38,386 bases of DNA from Caulobacteraceae bacterium UBA5005 (GTDB taxonomy: Bacteria > Pseudomonadota > Alphaproteobacteria > Caulobacterales > Caulobacteraceae), in the NCBI GenBank assembly GCA_002398405.1, contig DGYN01000051.1:567-38952 (forward strand), in the 5' to 3' direction. Both the position numbers and the translations under genes were made by a program. Below the pieces are notes generated by a model. The model was not told where the DNA came from. It did not search any database and saw only the letters and a list, made by a program, of their open reading frames with translations. Numbering within the stretch: the first letter of the stretch is position 1; each line of letters begins with the position of its first letter. This document shows, in pieces, positions 30,004-37,782 of this stretch.

Positions 30004-30041
30004 GTCATCCCGGACAGCGGCCGCGCCGTCTCCGGGATGAC
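30004..30041. repeat. Short palindromic repeat between convergent genes
   Basis: GTCATCCCGGA (30004-30014) and TCCGGGATGAC (30031-30041) are perfect 11-bp inverted arms around a 16-base GC-rich centre. The arms match those of the larger element at 2253-2356. It sits 10 bp after cdd and 8 bp before the stop of the convergent oxygenase gene, so it could act as a bidirectional transcription stop, although there is no T-run. Confidence 0.75.
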
Positions 30042-30048
30042 GCCAAAA

Positions 30049-30999
30049 TCAGACCAGCTTGATCTCGCGCAGCCGCTCCATGAGGTACTCATCGGCGGTG
30101 ATGGATTGCGGGTAGCGGTCGGGATGCGCGGCATCGACGCACTGCGGCAGGGTCTTGATGCGGAAGTCGGGCCTAAAATGCAGGAAGAAGGGCATGGAAT
30201 AGCGCGCCTTGCCGCGCCGCTCCGGCGGCGGATTGACGACGCGGTGGGTCGTCGACTTGAGCTGATGGTTGGTCAGTCGCTGCAGCATGTCGCCGACGTT
30301 GATGACCAGTTCGCCCTCGTGCGGCGAGACCGGCAGCCACCGGCCGTCACGGTCGAGAAGCTCCAGCCCTGCCTCCTCGGCGCCGAGCAGCAGGGTGATG
30401 GTGTTGATGTCCTCGTGGGCGCCAGCGCGGACCCCCGGCGCGTCAGGGCCGATCGGCGGATAGTGCAGAAGGCGCAGGATGGAATTGCCGTTCTCCACCG
30501 TGTCCTCGAACCAGTCCGGCGGCAGTTTCAGGTGGCGGGCGATGGCCGAAAGAACGCGCAGGCCGGCGGTCTCGAAGGCGGAATAGAGTTCTGAGAAGGT
30601 CGCCTCGAAATCCGCGATCTCCCTGGGCCAGATGTTGTCGGGCATGAACTGGCGCAGCGGATCGCCGGGCGGCAGCTCGCGGCCCACATGCCAGAATTCC
30701 TTGAGGTCGTGCTGGGTCGCGCCCTTGGCCGTTTCGACGCCGAAGGGGGTGTAGCCCCGCTGGCCGCCGGCGTTGGGCAGCTTGTAGCCGCGCTTCACGT
30801 TCTCGGGCAGAGCGAAGAAGGCCTTTGCCGCCGCCTCGGCCCGCTTGATCAGCTCAGGCGCAATGCCGTGGTTGTTGATGATGGCGAACCCATAGCGCTC
30901 GAACGAGGAGCCGATGGCGGCCGCGAAGGCGTCAGGGTCCTTGTCCGCGTCGGCGAGCGAGACGGAGGCGATGGCGCGGGGTTCTGCGAGCGTGCTCAT
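30049..30999 (-). CDS. 2-oxoglutarate/Fe(II) oxygenase, isopenicillin-N-synthase-like
   Basis: A 316-residue oxygenase with the DIOX_N domain first (FERYGFAIINNHGIAPELI near 34-51) and the 2OG-Fe(II) domain after about residue 170. The iron triad is His195-x-Asp197 (GAHEDINTITLL) and His252 (STTHRVVNPP); Arg266 in RYSMPFF is the 2-oxoglutarate ligand. Length fits the bacterial IPNS-like group. The same superfamily contains fungal thymine-7-hydroxylase and pyrimidine nucleoside hydroxylase. It follows the NupC-type gene by 10 bp on the same strand, with start ATG 30999, so a substrate among nucleosides or bases is plausible but unproven. Confidence 0.9.
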   Translation of the reverse strand: MSTLAEPRAIASVSLADADKDPDAFAAAIGSSFERYGFAIINNHGIAPELIKRAEAAAKAFFALPENVKRGYKLPNAGGQRGYTPFGVETAKGATQHDLKEFWHVGRELPPGDPLRQFMPDNIWPREIADFEATFSELYSAFETAGLRVLSAIARHLKLPPDWFEDTVENGNSILRLLHYPPIGPDAPGVRAGAHEDINTITLLLGAEEAGLELLDRDGRWLPVSPHEGELVINVGDMLQRLTNHQLKSTTHRVVNPPPERRGKARYSMPFFLHFRPDFRIKTLPQCVDAAHPDRYPQSITADEYLMERLREIKLV

Positions 31000-31009
31000 G
31001 TGAACGACA

Positions 31010-32275
31010 TTAAGTCACGAGCATGAGCCCCGCCAAGGCGGCGCTCATCAGATTTGATAAAGTTCCCGCGACCAAGGCCTTGAGGCCCAGTTTGGCGATC
31101 ACCGGCCGCTGGGTCGGGGCAAGGCCTCCGGTCACCGCCATCTGGATGGCGATCGAGGAAAAATTGGCGAAGCCGCAAAGGGCGAAGGTGATGATCGCTA
31201 CGGTGTTGGGACTGAGCGTTCCCTGGATGCCGGAGAGGTGGATGAAGGCCACGAACTCATTGAGCACCACCTTTTCGCCCAAGAGGCCCCCAGCCGTCGT
31301 CGCCTCGCTCCAGGGGATGTTGAGCATGTACATCAGGGGGGCGAAGGGATAGCCGAGCAGTTGCTGGAAGGAGAGGTCCTTGAGGCCGTTCCAGCCTGTG
31401 ACGCCTGCAACAGCGTTGCCGGTTCCTCCCAATATGCCGTTGGCCAGCGCCACCAGGGCGACGAAGGCCAGCACCATGGCGCCCACCGCCACCGCGATCT
31501 TGACGCCGGTCTGCGCGCCCTGGGCCGCGGCCATGAAGATGTTGGCCGGCCGCTCCCCCTCTTCGAAGACCATGACGGGTTCTTCCACCGGGGGCGCATC
31601 GGCGGGGGGGTTGTCCTTGGGGTCGTCCGGCATCATCAGCTTGGCCATCAGGATGCCGCCGGGCGCCGACATGAAGCTGGCGGCCAGCAGATAGTCGATG
31701 CGGATCCCCATGGAGGCGTAGGCGGCGAGGATGGTGCCCGCGACGCCGGCCATGCCGGAGGCCATGACGGTGAAGAGCTGGGCAGGGGTCAGGCCCGCCA
31801 GGTAGGGCCGGATGACCAGCGGAGATTCGGATTGGCCGACGAAGATGTTGGCCGCGGCGCAGAGGCTCTCGACCTTGGAAATGCCGGTGACCAGCTGCAG
31901 CGCGCCGCCGATCCATTTGACCAGCCGCTGCATGACGCCGAGGTAGTAGAGGATCGAGACCAGGGACGCGAAAAAGATGATGGTCGGCAGGGCCTGGATG
32001 GCGAAATTCTGACCCAGCGGATCGTCCGCGAAACTGCCGAACAGGAATTGTGTCCCGGCCTTGGCATAGCCCAGCAGGTTTCCGACCCCGTCCGACATGA
32101 ACGACAGCACGGTCTTTCCAGCCGGCACATAGAGCACCAGAAAGGCGATGGCGGCCTGCAGGGCGAAGGCAGGCAGGACGACGCGCAGGCGGATGGCCTT
32201 GCGGTTGGACGACAGCAGAATGGCGATGGCCAGGATGATGAGAATCCCGCCGATCCCGATCAGCACCTTGTTCAC
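31010..32275 (-). CDS. nupC: NupC/CNT-type concentrative nucleoside transporter
   Basis: A 421-residue inner-membrane CNT-family transporter that imports nucleosides with a cation. The family's substrate-site motifs are present: GQSESPLVIRPY at 147-158, and NEFVAFIHLSG further on, with GFANFSSIAIQ near the C-terminus. A hydrophilic loop (about 235-265, rich in Asp, Pro and Glu) separates the two halves, as in other alphaproteobacterial members. The start is GTG 32275, because GGGAGA lies seven bases upstream and the open frame before it is not hydrophobic. It is divergent from the YhhQ-type gene over a 102-bp shared promoter region and is followed by the oxygenase. Confidence 0.93.
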   Translation of the reverse strand: MNKVLIGIGGILIILAIAILLSSNRKAIRLRVVLPAFALQAAIAFLVLYVPAGKTVLSFMSDGVGNLLGYAKAGTQFLFGSFADDPLGQNFAIQALPTIIFFASLVSILYYLGVMQRLVKWIGGALQLVTGISKVESLCAAANIFVGQSESPLVIRPYLAGLTPAQLFTVMASGMAGVAGTILAAYASMGIRIDYLLAASFMSAPGGILMAKLMMPDDPKDNPPADAPPVEEPVMVFEEGERPANIFMAAAQGAQTGVKIAVAVGAMVLAFVALVALANGILGGTGNAVAGVTGWNGLKDLSFQQLLGYPFAPLMYMLNIPWSEATTAGGLLGEKVVLNEFVAFIHLSGIQGTLSPNTVAIITFALCGFANFSSIAIQMAVTGGLAPTQRPVIAKLGLKALVAGTLSNLMSAALAGLMLVT

Positions 32276-32377
32276 GTCGCCGTCTCCCGCAGCGGTCCCC
32301 GATTGAACGCTTGCGCGGACGGCCAAGAACGGCAAGCCTATTTCCGCTAACTGCTTCTGTTTTGAGGGGATAACTGG

Positions 32378-33031
32378 ATGTCGACCGCGCAGCCGTCACG
32401 CTCCTTGGTGCTTCTGTCGACCTTCTATGGCGGCATGATCTGTATCGCCGGGGTTCTTGGATCAAAGCTGGTGGCCTTTGGTCCGTTCGGTCCGGTCCCG
32501 GCGTTGGGCGTGGAGGCGGGCATCTTCGCCTTCATCCTGCTGGTGGCCGCCTCCAGCGCGATTGCGGAGACCTCCGGGAAGGATGCGGCCAATCGCCAGG
32601 TGCTCCTGGGGTTTGTGCCCCTGGTCATCTCGATGATTCTGATCCGCATCGTCCTGGCCTTGCCGCCCGCCCCCTTCTGGGGGGAAGAGCAGCGCGCCGG
32701 TTTCGACATCACCCTCAACCAGACGTCGCGGATGATGATCGCCGGGATGATAGCCTACGCGGCCTCTCAGACCCTCAATGTCTACGTCTTCACCAAACTG
32801 AAGAGCGCGCCGGGCGGCTTTCTCTGGCTGCGCGGCATGATCGCGGGCGTGCTCAGCCAGGTGGTCGACACCGTGATCTTCATCACCATCGCCTTTATCG
32901 GCGTCGCCCCGGTCATGGAGATCATGCCGGGACAGCTGATCGCCAAGATCATCCTCTCGACCGTCCTCACCCCGCCGTTGATCCTGGGGATGGTGGCGAT
33001 CGCCAAATGGACGGACCGCAAAGCCGCCTAG
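32378..33031 (+). CDS. yhhQ: Queuosine precursor transporter (YhhQ/VUT family)
   Basis: A 217-residue membrane protein of the YhhQ/VUT (DUF165) family, with about six membrane helices. E. coli YhhQ imports the queuosine precursors preQ0 and preQ1. The diagnostic block is SQVVDTVIFITIAF at 160-173, with QTLNVYVFTKLK before it and the N-terminal LLSTFYGGMICIAGVLGSKL helix. The start at ATG 32378 has GAGGGGA eight bases upstream. No preQ1 riboswitch can be recognised in the 102-bp region shared with nupC. It is convergent with AMP nucleosidase, the stops interlocking in a CTAG. The precise substrate is inferred from the family. Confidence 0.88.
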   Translation: MSTAQPSRSLVLLSTFYGGMICIAGVLGSKLVAFGPFGPVPALGVEAGIFAFILLVAASSAIAETSGKDAANRQVLLGFVPLVISMILIRIVLALPPAPFWGEEQRAGFDITLNQTSRMMIAGMIAYAASQTLNVYVFTKLKSAPGGFLWLRGMIAGVLSQVVDTVIFITIAFIGVAPVMEIMPGQLIAKIILSTVLTPPLILGMVAIAKWTDRKAA

Positions 33032-34518
33032 CGGAACGGCGGCTCGTCGAAGCTGCGGAGTTTGCGCGAGTGCAGGGCGCGTTCCTCGCGCTTGAGGTCC
33101 ATCAGGGTTTCGATGCCGATGCGCAGGTGCTGGCTGATCGACCGCTCATAGAAGCTGTTGGCCTGGCCTGAGAGCTTGATCTCGCCGTGCAACGGCTTGT
33201 CCGAGACGCAGAGCAGGGTGCCGTAGGGCACGCGGAAGCGATAGCCCTGGGCCGCCACGGTGGCGCTTTCCATATCGATGGCCACCGCCCGCGACTGGTC
33301 GAAGCGCAGGGCCGAGCGGGTGTACTGCAGTTCCCAATTGCGATCATCCGTGGTCACCACCGTGCCGGTTCGCAGGCGCTTTTTCAGTTCCTGGGCGTCC
33401 TCGCCGGTGATCTCCATGGCGGCGTTGAACAGGGCCTGCTGGATTTCAGCGATGGCGGGGATGGGGATTTCCACCGGCAGAACATCGTCCAGCACGTGGT
33501 CGTCACGGACATAGGCGTGGGCCAGGACATAGTCGCCGATGGTCTGGGAAACCCGCAGGCCCCCGCAGTGGCCGATCATCAGCCAGGCCTCGGGCCGCAG
33601 CACCGCCAGGTGGTCGCAGATGGTCTTGGCGTTGGAGGGGCCGACCCCGATGTTGACCAGGGTGACGCCCCGGCCGTCCGGCGCCATCAGGTGGTAGGCC
33701 GGCATCTGATGCTTGCGCCAGGGCCCCTGCTGCACGGCCAGTTCGGCATTCTCCATGTCGCGGCCGACGACGATGCCGCCGGGGGCCGAGAGGGCCTGAT
33801 AAGGGCTGTCGTCCTTGTTCAATTCGTCGATAGCCCAGCGGATGAACTCGTCGACGTAGCGGACGTAGTTGGTGAACAGCACATAACGCTGCACATGGGC
33901 CGGCGGCGTGCCGGTGTAGTGCCGCAGCCGCGCCAGGGAAAAGTCGACCCGGGGGCCGTCGAACAGGGAGAGCGGCCGCTCTCCCGTCGGGCCAGGCCGC
34001 CACCCCCCGTCGGAAATCTCATCGCCGATGTGCGAAAGGTCGGTGGTCGGAAACCAGCGCGCCAGGTCCGAGGCCTGAGCGCCGTCGAGCTTGAGATCCT
34101 CGGCTTCGTCGAGGACGTAAGGGTAGGGGATTTCGCTGTCCGACGGGCCCACCGAGATGGTCACCTCATAGGACTCCGCCAGGAGGCTCAGCTGCTCGAT
34201 CAGATAGTTCCGGAAGAGCTTGGGCCGGGCGATGCTGGTCGTGTAGCGGCCCGGGCTGTTCAACCGGCCAAAGGCGCGGGACGGGAAGGCGGGGGTCTTG
34301 TCCGAACTGTAGTCGACGCGGATCTCGGGATAGGCGAAGGCCCCCCGCGCGCGGGCGTTGGGATCGGGCCGCTCTCCGGTGGACAGGTATTTGCTCAGCG
34401 CCTCACGGACTGCGGCCACCGAGGCGTCGTACAGGGCCGACAGGCTATCGATGATGGCGGGGATATCGGCGGGTGTGGTGTAGGAGCCGGATGCTCCTTG
34501 GGTGTCTGTGTCTTTCAT
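33028..34518 (-). CDS. amn: AMP nucleosidase
   Basis: A 496-residue Amn protein that splits AMP into adenine and ribose 5-phosphate. The N-terminal regulatory domain occupies about residues 1-180. The C-terminal nucleoside-phosphorylase-like domain carries NIGVGPSNAKTICDHL, WLMIGHCGGLR, and AIDMESATVAAQGYRF, the Met-Glu-Ser of the ribose site. PYGTLLCVSDKPLHGEIK follows. Length is normal for Amn. The start is ATG 34518. It lies next to purine and pyrimidine salvage genes, where it can return AMP-derived adenine. It is transcribed away from the carboxylesterase gene. Confidence 0.95.
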   Translation of the reverse strand: MKDTDTQGASGSYTTPADIPAIIDSLSALYDASVAAVREALSKYLSTGERPDPNARARGAFAYPEIRVDYSSDKTPAFPSRAFGRLNSPGRYTTSIARPKLFRNYLIEQLSLLAESYEVTISVGPSDSEIPYPYVLDEAEDLKLDGAQASDLARWFPTTDLSHIGDEISDGGWRPGPTGERPLSLFDGPRVDFSLARLRHYTGTPPAHVQRYVLFTNYVRYVDEFIRWAIDELNKDDSPYQALSAPGGIVVGRDMENAELAVQQGPWRKHQMPAYHLMAPDGRGVTLVNIGVGPSNAKTICDHLAVLRPEAWLMIGHCGGLRVSQTIGDYVLAHAYVRDDHVLDDVLPVEIPIPAIAEIQQALFNAAMEITGEDAQELKKRLRTGTVVTTDDRNWELQYTRSALRFDQSRAVAIDMESATVAAQGYRFRVPYGTLLCVSDKPLHGEIKLSGQANSFYERSISQHLRIGIETLMDLKREERALHSRKLRSFDEPPFR

Positions 34519-34611
34519 CCGAGAGATTATAGCACGGCTTGGCCCTAGCGTCGGCCAGGGCGCGACTCTTTACCGGACACTGTTTCATCTTCGGGCCGCC
34601 GTGAAGGCGCG

Positions 34612-34633
34612 TTGACAGCCTAGCGCCGCTAGT
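34612..34633 (+). promoter_or_regulatory. Candidate housekeeping promoter for the carboxylesterase gene
   Basis: TTGACA (34612-34617) and GCTAGT (34628-34633) are 10 bases apart, close to the Caulobacter sigma-73 consensus. The start codon is 28 bp downstream at 34661. Confidence 0.45.
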
Positions 34634-34660
34634 CGAGCTTGGCGGCAGGGAGAAAACGCC

Positions 34661-36280
34661 ATGCACCTTGACCACATCGCGCGCCGCGAGGCCCTGATGC
34701 TCGCCGCCGCCTTCGGCCTTGCCGGGCCTGCCTTCGGCTACGAGCCGCCCGCCACCGCCGTCACCCCAGCTGTGAAGACCACGAACGGCCCGGTCCGCGG
34801 CTATGTCGTCGACGGAATTCAGACCTTCAAGGGTCTGCGCTACGGCGCGCCGCCCGTCGGGCCGTTGCGTTTCGCGCCGCCGAGGAAACCCGATCCCTGG
34901 ACCGACGTCGCCGAAGCCCTGCGCTTTGGCCGCGCATCCATGCAGCTGCCGAGCGGTGGCTCGGTGGTGGCCCAGCCGGGAATCATCCGGCCAGCGCTTA
35001 ACCAGTTCATGACCAGCGGCGACGACCTGCAGCGCGAAAGCGAGGACTGCCTGTTCCTCAACGTCTTCACCCCCGCGCTGGACCGCAAGGGCCGGGCGGT
35101 GATGGTTTGGATTCATGGGGGCGGTTACAACTACGGCTCAGGGAGTTGGCCGGTCTATGAAGGGCATAACCTCGCCAAGAACCACGATGTTGTCCTGGTG
35201 TCAGTAAATCACCGGCTGAACGTCTTCGGCTATTGTCACACCGCCGGGGTCGGCGGCGACCGCGCGAGCGGCAACGCCGGCCAGCTCGACATCGTCGCCG
35301 TGCTTGAGTGGGTGCGCGACAACATCGCCGAATTCGGTGGCGACCCTGGCAACGTCACCGTCTTCGGCCAGTCCGGCGGCGGCGCCAAGGTTTCGACACT
35401 GATGGCGATGCCTGCGGCCAAGGGCCTGTTCCACAAGGCAATCGTGCAGTCGGGCGCCAGCCTTTCCAGCGTTCCGGCAGATCGCGCCGAGGCCGCCACG
35501 CGCACCCTGATGGCCAAGCTCGGCGTGACCACCTTGCAGCAGCTGCGCGATGTTCCAAGCCGCCTCCTGGCCGATGTGGTCGCCAATCGGGTCAACCCGA
35601 CCGGCGCGCCAGGGACCATGAGCTTCGCGCCGGTGGTGGACGGCGCGGCGATCCCCCGCAACTCCTTCACGCCCGACGCCAATCCCCTGGCCAAGGACGT
35701 CATTGTCATGGTCGGCTGCACGTCGGACGAGCAGACTCTCTATCAGGTTGGTGCTCCAGCCTTCGCCCAGACCACCTGGGACAGCCTCAACTCCCGCTAC
35801 GGCGCCGCCGCCGTCGCCGCGGCGCGCAAGGAGAAGCCCGACTACGGCGCGCCACATATCGGCACCTTCCTGGCCTCGAAGGGGACCTGGAACAGTTCCG
35901 CGACCCTGGCCGAACGCAAGGCCGCGCAGGGAGCACCGGTCTTTACGTTCGTCTTCGAATGGGGATCGCCGATCGAAGGCGGCCTGATGAAGGCGCCGCA
36001 CACCATCGAACTGCCGTTCTGCTTCGACAACGTCGAGATGGGACCTCTCTTGATGGGCGAGAATGGAAAAATCAGCGCGGCGACCAAACGCCTGGGCAAG
36101 GTCACCTCCACCGCTTGGACCAATTTCGCCAAGACGGGCAATCCGAACGCTTCGGGGCTCCCCAAATGGCCAGCCTTCGATGCCCAGAGCCGCGCCACGA
36201 TGTTCATCAACACCCCGTCCCGCGTGGTGAGGAACGCCTACGCGGAATACCGGCAATTGTCCGCAGGCCCTCCGGGCTAG
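34661..36280 (+). CDS. Exported type B carboxylesterase
   Basis: A 539-residue carboxylesterase/lipase type B enzyme. The first 26 residues (RREALMLAAAFGLAGPAFG) look like a Tat-type or Sec signal. The type B core is clear: SEDCLFLNVFTP, HGGG at 152-155 (oxyanion hole), nucleophile Ser238 in VFGQSGGGAKV, acid Glu357 in TSDEQTLY and His447 in KAPHTIELPF. It would hydrolyse carboxylic esters in the periplasm or outside. The start is ATG 34661 with AGGGAGA upstream. A metallophosphatase gene follows after 63 bp. The substrate is unknown; similar enzymes act on aryl esters and plant-derived esters. Confidence 0.92.
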   Translation: MHLDHIARREALMLAAAFGLAGPAFGYEPPATAVTPAVKTTNGPVRGYVVDGIQTFKGLRYGAPPVGPLRFAPPRKPDPWTDVAEALRFGRASMQLPSGGSVVAQPGIIRPALNQFMTSGDDLQRESEDCLFLNVFTPALDRKGRAVMVWIHGGGYNYGSGSWPVYEGHNLAKNHDVVLVSVNHRLNVFGYCHTAGVGGDRASGNAGQLDIVAVLEWVRDNIAEFGGDPGNVTVFGQSGGGAKVSTLMAMPAAKGLFHKAIVQSGASLSSVPADRAEAATRTLMAKLGVTTLQQLRDVPSRLLADVVANRVNPTGAPGTMSFAPVVDGAAIPRNSFTPDANPLAKDVIVMVGCTSDEQTLYQVGAPAFAQTTWDSLNSRYGAAAVAAARKEKPDYGAPHIGTFLASKGTWNSSATLAERKAAQGAPVFTFVFEWGSPIEGGLMKAPHTIELPFCFDNVEMGPLLMGENGKISAATKRLGKVTSTAWTNFAKTGNPNASGLPKWPAFDAQSRATMFINTPSRVVRNAYAEYRQLSAGPPG

Positions 36281-36343
36281 CCGTCACACCCCCGTCACCG
36301 AACGGGCCTATCCGCCAGCCTGAAGTCCGGGAGGGGGATCTCC

Positions 36344-37144
36344 ATGACCGCGTCGCCCAGTGTCGTTTGCCGCACCGCCTTCATCTCCGACCTGCACCTC
36401 GGCACCCGGGGATGTCAGGCGGAGTTGCTGCTCGATTTCATCCGCGAACTGGAGTGCGACACCCTCTATCTGATCGGCGACATCATAGACGGCTGGAAGA
36501 TGAAGTCCGGTCTCTACTGGCCGCAGTCGCACAACGACGTCGTCCAGAAGGTGCTGCGCCTTGCCCGCAAGGGGGTGAAGGTTGTCTATGTGCCCGGCAA
36601 TCACGACGACTTCGGCCGCGAGTTCTGCGGCGTGCATTTCGGGGGCGTGATCGTCGCCAAGGACGATATCCATACGACCGCGGATGGGCGCCGGTTCCTG
36701 GTCACCCATGGCGATGAGTTCGACGGGGTGGTGCAGCACGCCAAGTGGCTGGCGTTCTTAGGCGATTGGGCCTACCGGGGGCTCCTGGCGTCCAACACCT
36801 GGTTCAATAGAGCGCGCCGCATGATGGGCTTTGGCTACTGGAGCCTGTCGGCGTTCCTGAAGGTGAAGGTCAAGAACGCCCTGCAGTTCATCGAAAACTT
36901 CGAGGAAGCCATCGCCGAGGAAGCCCGCCGCCGCGGCGTTGACGGGGTGATCTGCGGCCACATCCACAAGGCGGAGATGCGGGACATCGGCGGAGTGCTC
37001 TACATCAATGACGGCGACTGGGTGGAAAGCTGCACCGCCGTGGTCGAGCGCCACGACGGGACTCTGGAAATCATCGACTGGAGCCGCCGCGGCGCCCTCA
37101 AGGGCAAGCCGGCGCTGGAAGTCCTGGAGCCGGTCGCGGCCTAG
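36344..37144 (+). CDS. Metallophosphoesterase (UDP-2,3-diacylglucosamine diphosphatase-like)
   Basis: A 266-residue calcineurin-like phosphoesterase. Metal ligands are seen in order: Asp16 and His18 (SDLHLG), Asp46 (IGDIIDGW), Asn86-His87-Asp88 (GNHD), His in LVTHGDEFD, and GHIHKAE. The sequence is of the type annotated as UDP-2,3-diacylglucosamine diphosphatase, related to LpxH. However, alphaproteobacteria generally use LpxI for that lipid A step, so the substrate is uncertain. No signal peptide is present, so it acts in the cytoplasm. The start is ATG 36344 with GGGAGGGGGA upstream. Its stop interlocks with that of the PepSY gene in a CTAG. Confidence 0.88.
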   Translation: MTASPSVVCRTAFISDLHLGTRGCQAELLLDFIRELECDTLYLIGDIIDGWKMKSGLYWPQSHNDVVQKVLRLARKGVKVVYVPGNHDDFGREFCGVHFGGVIVAKDDIHTTADGRRFLVTHGDEFDGVVQHAKWLAFLGDWAYRGLLASNTWFNRARRMMGFGYWSLSAFLKVKVKNALQFIENFEEAIAEEARRRGVDGVICGHIHKAEMRDIGGVLYINDGDWVESCTAVVERHDGTLEIIDWSRRGALKGKPALEVLEPVAA

Positions 37145-37782
37145 GGGATCAGGAACCAGTAGACGGCGAACAGGGCCAGCAGGCTGACGCCGGTGAGGAT
37201 CAGGCTCGTCTTCAGGCGGAAGCGCAGGGAGAAGAACAGCACATAGCCGACGATCGAGAGGATCAGGACGATGATGGCCGTGGCGTCGATGATAACGGCC
37301 CAGGCCTTGCCGCTGTTCTTGCCGCGATGCAGTTCGTTGATGACGGTGACCGCGTCTGACCGTTCCACCGCGACCTCGGTCTCGCCGGTGACCAGATCGA
37401 CGGTGATGTCGGATCGGCCCTTGACGCTTTCGAAGCTGATCAGGGCCTCCTCGTCGATGGTCTCGCCGGCCTTGTAGGCGCCCACCAGCTTTACCTTCTG
37501 GCGGACGATCTCGGCGATCGCCTTGCCGGGATCCGCCGCCGCCCTGGCCTTGGCGAGGTCGGCGGGGGCGAGGGTCAGGGTCTGTTCCTTGACCACGTCT
37601 TCGCCGGCGTTCTCGAACCACTCGGGGTGGTTCAGCAAGAGGCCGGTGATCGAGAAGAAGATCAGGGCGATGAAGGCGAAGGCCGACAGATAGCCGTGCC
37701 AGATGCGGCTCTGGCGGAAGAGCTCGCCCTTGAACGAGCCGCCGCCCTTCGGGGCGGGCTTCTTTGCGGGGGGCTTGGTCAT
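37141..37782 (-). CDS. PepSY-associated membrane protein
   Basis: A 213-residue protein with a basic, Lys/Pro-rich N-terminus (MTKPPAKKPAPKGGG). It has one membrane helix near 31-51 (LSAFAFIALIFFSITGLLL), a periplasmic PepSY-like domain (about 60-155) and two C-terminal helices (about 162-183 and 193-212). The first helix with NHPEW after it is the classic PepSY_TM pattern (GLLLNHP). Such proteins often accompany iron uptake or flavin transfer genes. It starts at ATG 37782, which overlaps the stop of the upstream DUF2271 gene (TGATG), so the two are coupled. Confidence 0.85.
   Translation of the reverse strand: MTKPPAKKPAPKGGGSFKGELFRQSRIWHGYLSAFAFIALIFFSITGLLLNHPEWFENAGEDVVKEQTLTLAPADLAKARAAADPGKAIAEIVRQKVKLVGAYKAGETIDEEALISFESVKGRSDITVDLVTGETEVAVERSDAVTVINELHRGKNSGKAWAVIIDATAIIVLILSIVGYVLFFSLRFRLKTSLILTGVSLLALFAVYWFLIP

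Noticed and set aside
32276..32377. PreQ1 riboswitch upstream of the YhhQ-type gene
   Set aside because: The 102-bp region shows no recognisable preQ1 pseudoknot pattern before the ribosome-binding site.
33187..34548. A 453-codon plus-strand open frame opposite AMP nucleosidase
   Set aside because: Amn is clear from its motifs, and the opposite frame has no ribosome-binding site or family resemblance.
36344..37144. Naming the metallophosphatase lpxH
   Set aside because: The fold motifs fit, but alphaproteobacteria generally use LpxI for this step and the sequence does not show the substrate.
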